DNA of 64,000 nt from Saccharopolyspora rhizosphaerae (GTDB lineage Bacteria > Actinomycetota > Actinomycetes > Mycobacteriales > Pseudonocardiaceae), in assembly GCF_003931915.1 (NCBI RefSeq), contig NZ_RSAA01000002.1:1-64000 (forward strand), in the 5' to 3' direction. The translations under genes and the position numbers were made by a program. Below are positions 61,998-64,000 of the stretch, one piece after another (positions within the stretch are counted from its first letter, which is position 1; each line of letters opens with the position of its first letter). The notes under the pieces were generated by a model. It made no database searches. It was not told where the DNA came from and was given only the letters and a program-made list of their open reading frames with translations.

Positions 61998-63320
61998 TCA
62001 GGAACGCCGGATCCTGGCGATCAGCCCGATGACGCGGGCCGCCACCGCGGAGATGAGGAACGAGGTCAGCGCCGCGCTCATCCAGGTGGGAACGGTGACG
62101 CCGACGGCGTCGCGGACGCCGGTCCAGAAGGTGGTCCACCACCCCAGTTCGCCGGGGTTGATCAGCTGGAACGTCGCGAAGCCCAGCGTCCAGGCCAGCA
62201 GCATCCCCCACCGCGAGGGCGCCTGGTCGGAGAGGTCCCACTCGCGGCTGCGCGCGTTGTGGAAGTAGTCCACCGCCAGCACGCCGAACATCGGCACGAA
62301 CACCGAACCGATGAGCAGCAGGAAGTTGGCGAACTGCTCGATGTCGATCGTCAGGGCGGCCAGCGTGCTGATCACTCCGACGAGCAGGCTCAGCACGCGG
62401 CGGTCGGTGCGCGGGCGCAGGTTCTGGATGGACACCGCGGTCGAGTAGGTGTCGGCGAAGGACTGGTCGACCTCCCGCAGGACCAGGACCGCGAAGAACA
62501 GCACGCCGAGCGGCGCCGCCAGCAGCGGGTCGAAGGCCTTGTCGCCGTTGAACCCGACCAGCGCCAGGCCGAGCAGTCCCAGCAGGTAGCAGGCGATCTG
62601 GGTGACCGAGTAGCCGACCGTGGCGGCGGTGAACGCGCCTCGGACGGACCGGGAGTGCCGCGAGTAGTCCGAGGCGACCGGCAGCCAGGACACCGCCACC
62701 GCCAGGGCGGCGTCGGCGCCGGGCCAGAAGCCCTCCCAGGACCCCTCGTGCATCGGCGGCAGCGGCTCGCGCAGCAGCTGCACGAAGAAGTAACCCATCG
62801 CGAGGAGCACGGCGATGCTGACGTAGCGGCGCAGCAACCGCAGCGCGCCGAGCGGGCGCAACGTCAGGGCCGTGGTGAGCGCCCCGGCGATCAGCACGTA
62901 CAGCCATTGCGGGCCGCCGCCGAACAGCGCCTCGGCGCCTTGGGCGATCACCAGCAGCTCGAAGGTGCCCCAGCCGACCAGCTGCAGGATGTTGAGCACG
63001 GTCGGGATGTAGGACAGGCGGGTGCCGAACAGGCCGCGCAGGAGCATCATCGCCGGAGCACCGGTGCGGGCACCGGGGATGGCCGCGATGCCGACCATGA
63101 CGCTGCCCAGCACGGTGCCGACGAGGGTCGCCGTCACCGCGGCCAAGAACGACAGCTGCGGCACCCCGGCCGGTGCGAGCACCGCGAGGGCGCCGCTGAA
63201 GCCCAGCAGGCTCACGCCGAGGTTGCCCCAGAACGCGCTCTGGTCGAGCACGCCCAGCGTTCTCGGAGCCGGTTCGTCCAGGGTGTTCGGAACTTCGGAA
63301 CGTTCGACGTCAAGCGCCAT
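61998..63320 (-). CDS. cytX: NCS1-family permease under TPP control, CytX-like
   Basis: A 440-aa transporter with about 12 membrane helices. NCS1 features include GVLDQSAFWGNLGVSLLGF in the first helix region and SWLPVASDYSRHSR in the middle. NCS1 proteins import nucleobases, allantoin, or the thiamine precursor hydroxymethylpyrimidine. A TPP riboswitch directly upstream strongly favours CytX, the hydroxymethylpyrimidine or related thiamine-precursor importer. ATG 63320 has GGGAG six bases upstream, and that site lies in the 3' strand of the riboswitch. It is convergent with the encapsulin operon. Confidence 0.87.
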   Translation of the reverse strand: MALDVERSEVPNTLDEPAPRTLGVLDQSAFWGNLGVSLLGFSGALAVLAPAGVPQLSFLAAVTATLVGTVLGSVMVGIAAIPGARTGAPAMMLLRGLFGTRLSYIPTVLNILQLVGWGTFELLVIAQGAEALFGGGPQWLYVLIAGALTTALTLRPLGALRLLRRYVSIAVLLAMGYFFVQLLREPLPPMHEGSWEGFWPGADAALAVAVSWLPVASDYSRHSRSVRGAFTAATVGYSVTQIACYLLGLLGLALVGFNGDKAFDPLLAAPLGVLFFAVLVLREVDQSFADTYSTAVSIQNLRPRTDRRVLSLLVGVISTLAALTIDIEQFANFLLLIGSVFVPMFGVLAVDYFHNARSREWDLSDQAPSRWGMLLAWTLGFATFQLINPGELGWWTTFWTGVRDAVGVTVPTWMSAALTSFLISAVAARVIGLIARIRRS

Positions 63321-63323
63321 CAA

Positions 63324-63416
63324 CAGCTCCCTACGCCGGCATTATCCGGACAGGTTCTGCGGTCGGTGGCGCGGTGCGTTGCCACCCTCTCAGCCCGGTG
63401 CGCCCGAGCTCCCGCG
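63324..63416 (-). promoter_or_regulatory. TPP (thiamine pyrophosphate) riboswitch
   Basis: Read on the minus strand, the region contains the conserved TPP-aptamer blocks in order: GGGCTGAGAGGGTGG, then a variable P3 arm, then GAACCTGTCCGGATAATGCC and GCGTAGGGAGC. The closing P1 helix is formed by AGCTC/GAGCT words at the two ends. The 3' strand includes the permease ribosome binding site (GTAGGGAG), so TPP binding would block translation initiation; no separate terminator is needed. Only the consensus match was judged, by eye. Confidence 0.9.
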
Positions 63417-63463
63417 TGGATCAGTCGGGCAGGACCTTACCTGATCGAGTGACGCGCTGTCGC

Positions 63464-64000
63464 TCAGCGCCTCCGGCGGTTGCCGAACAGACCTCGGGTG
63501 ATCTCGCGTCCGGCGGCGCTGGCGGCTGACCGGAAGAACGAGCGCACGGCGGGGTTCGCCATGGCCTTCTGGAACAACCCCGCCTCCTCGCCTCCGCGCT
63601 GCTCCGGAGCCGTTCCCCCGGGCTCAGCCCCGGACTCGCCTCCGGGCTCGGCCGCAGGGTGAGCGACCTTCGCGGTGAGCTTCTCGTAGGCGGACTCGCG
63701 GTCGATCGTCTCGGAGTACCTCCCGTGCAGGTCTGAGGACCGGGCGGCCTCCCGCACCGCGTCCTCACCGATGCTCGCCATCAGCGAGCGCGGTGGCCGC
63801 AGCCGCGTCCAGGCCACCGGCGTCGGCGCCCCGGTCTCCGACAGCACCGTCACGATCGCTTCGCCGGTGCCGAGCGAGGTCAGGGCCTCTTCGAGCCGGT
63901 AGTGCTCGGTGGTCGGGTAGGTCTTCACCGTGCGCGACAGGGCCTTCTGGTCCTCGGGCGTGAACGCGCGGATGGCGTGCTGGACGCGGGCGCCGAGCTG
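63464..64000 (-). CDS. HerA-like/DUF853 ATPase, C-terminal part (cut by window edge)
   Basis: The last 178 codons of a gene that enters from the right edge. The visible part starts QLGARVQHAIRAFTPEDQK and continues TVKTYPTTEHYRLEEALTSL and GEAIVTVLSETGAPTPVAWTR, which match the C-terminal end of the helicase HerA-like (DUF853) NTP-binding family. A low-complexity Glu/Gly/Pro linker and an Arg-rich end (LFGNRRRR) follow. The P-loop ATPase domain is outside the window. The whole reading frame to the edge is open, so the ATG near 63928 is an internal Met or Val position rather than the start. Confidence 0.82.
   Translation of the reverse strand, partial: QLGARVQHAIRAFTPEDQKALSRTVKTYPTTEHYRLEEALTSLGTGEAIVTVLSETGAPTPVAWTRLRPPRSLMASIGEDAVREAARSSDLHGRYSETIDRESAYEKLTAKVAHPAAEPGGESGAEPGGTAPEQRGGEEAGLFQKAMANPAVRSFFRSAASAAGREITRGLFGNRRRR

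Overview
The window is high-GC actinobacterial chromosome. Frequent GTG and TTG starts, F420-type oxidoreductases, a KorAB 2-oxoglutarate:ferredoxin oxidoreductase, DUF998, DUF4239 and GT87 proteins, and a fused glycine-sarcosine/dimethylglycine methyltransferase all fit the Pseudonocardiales. A Saccharopolyspora- or Actinopolyspora-like organism is my inference; no rRNA or other phylogenetic marker is present. I saw no tRNA, rRNA, IS element, prophage or CRISPR array.

Left end (1-8.5 kb): a minus-strand cluster reads fused glycine betaine synthase, metK, adenosine kinase, metH, ahcY (cut by the window edge). This is a complete S-adenosylmethionine regeneration cycle behind a three-step SAM-dependent osmolyte pathway. 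Its upstream region of about 700 bp is relatively AT-rich and holds a CRP-like box and nested inverted repeats. A second, stand-alone copy of the first methyltransferase half lies near 36 kb.

Middle (8.5-57 kb): mostly metabolic genes in short operons. They include an acyl-CoA synthetase; a secreted GH2 hydrolase with an aldose epimerase; an epoxide-hydrolase-like protein; a ThDP enzyme; korAB; an esterase with a flavin disulfide reductase; a PAS-PAS-GGDEF protein; GntR and TetR regulators; an AtuA-like protein opposite a crotonase; and the lysG/lysE pair. Next come an IclR-flanked thioesterase/acyl-CoA synthetase/LLM oxidoreductase group, a GH43 protein, gltBD, a GT87 mannosyltransferase, MarR/FUSC, a sulfonate-type ABC transporter behind a cysteine-containing leader peptide, a phosphopantetheinyl transferase, 3-hydroxyacyl-CoA dehydrogenase and thiolase genes, and an XRE/DUF4239/secreted-protein operon. 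Several convergent gene pairs are separated by long perfect hairpins.

Right end (57-64 kb): the most unusual system. Two tandem, diverged HK97-type shell proteins, each with an inserted cyclic-nucleotide-binding-like domain (family 2B encapsulin, EshA-like), are followed at once by a polyprenyl synthetase whose second Asp-rich motif is altered. This is the layout of a two-component encapsulin nanocompartment with an isoprenoid enzyme as cargo. Beyond it lie a TPP riboswitch-controlled NCS1 (CytX-like) permease and the 3' end of a HerA-like/DUF853 ATPase gene.
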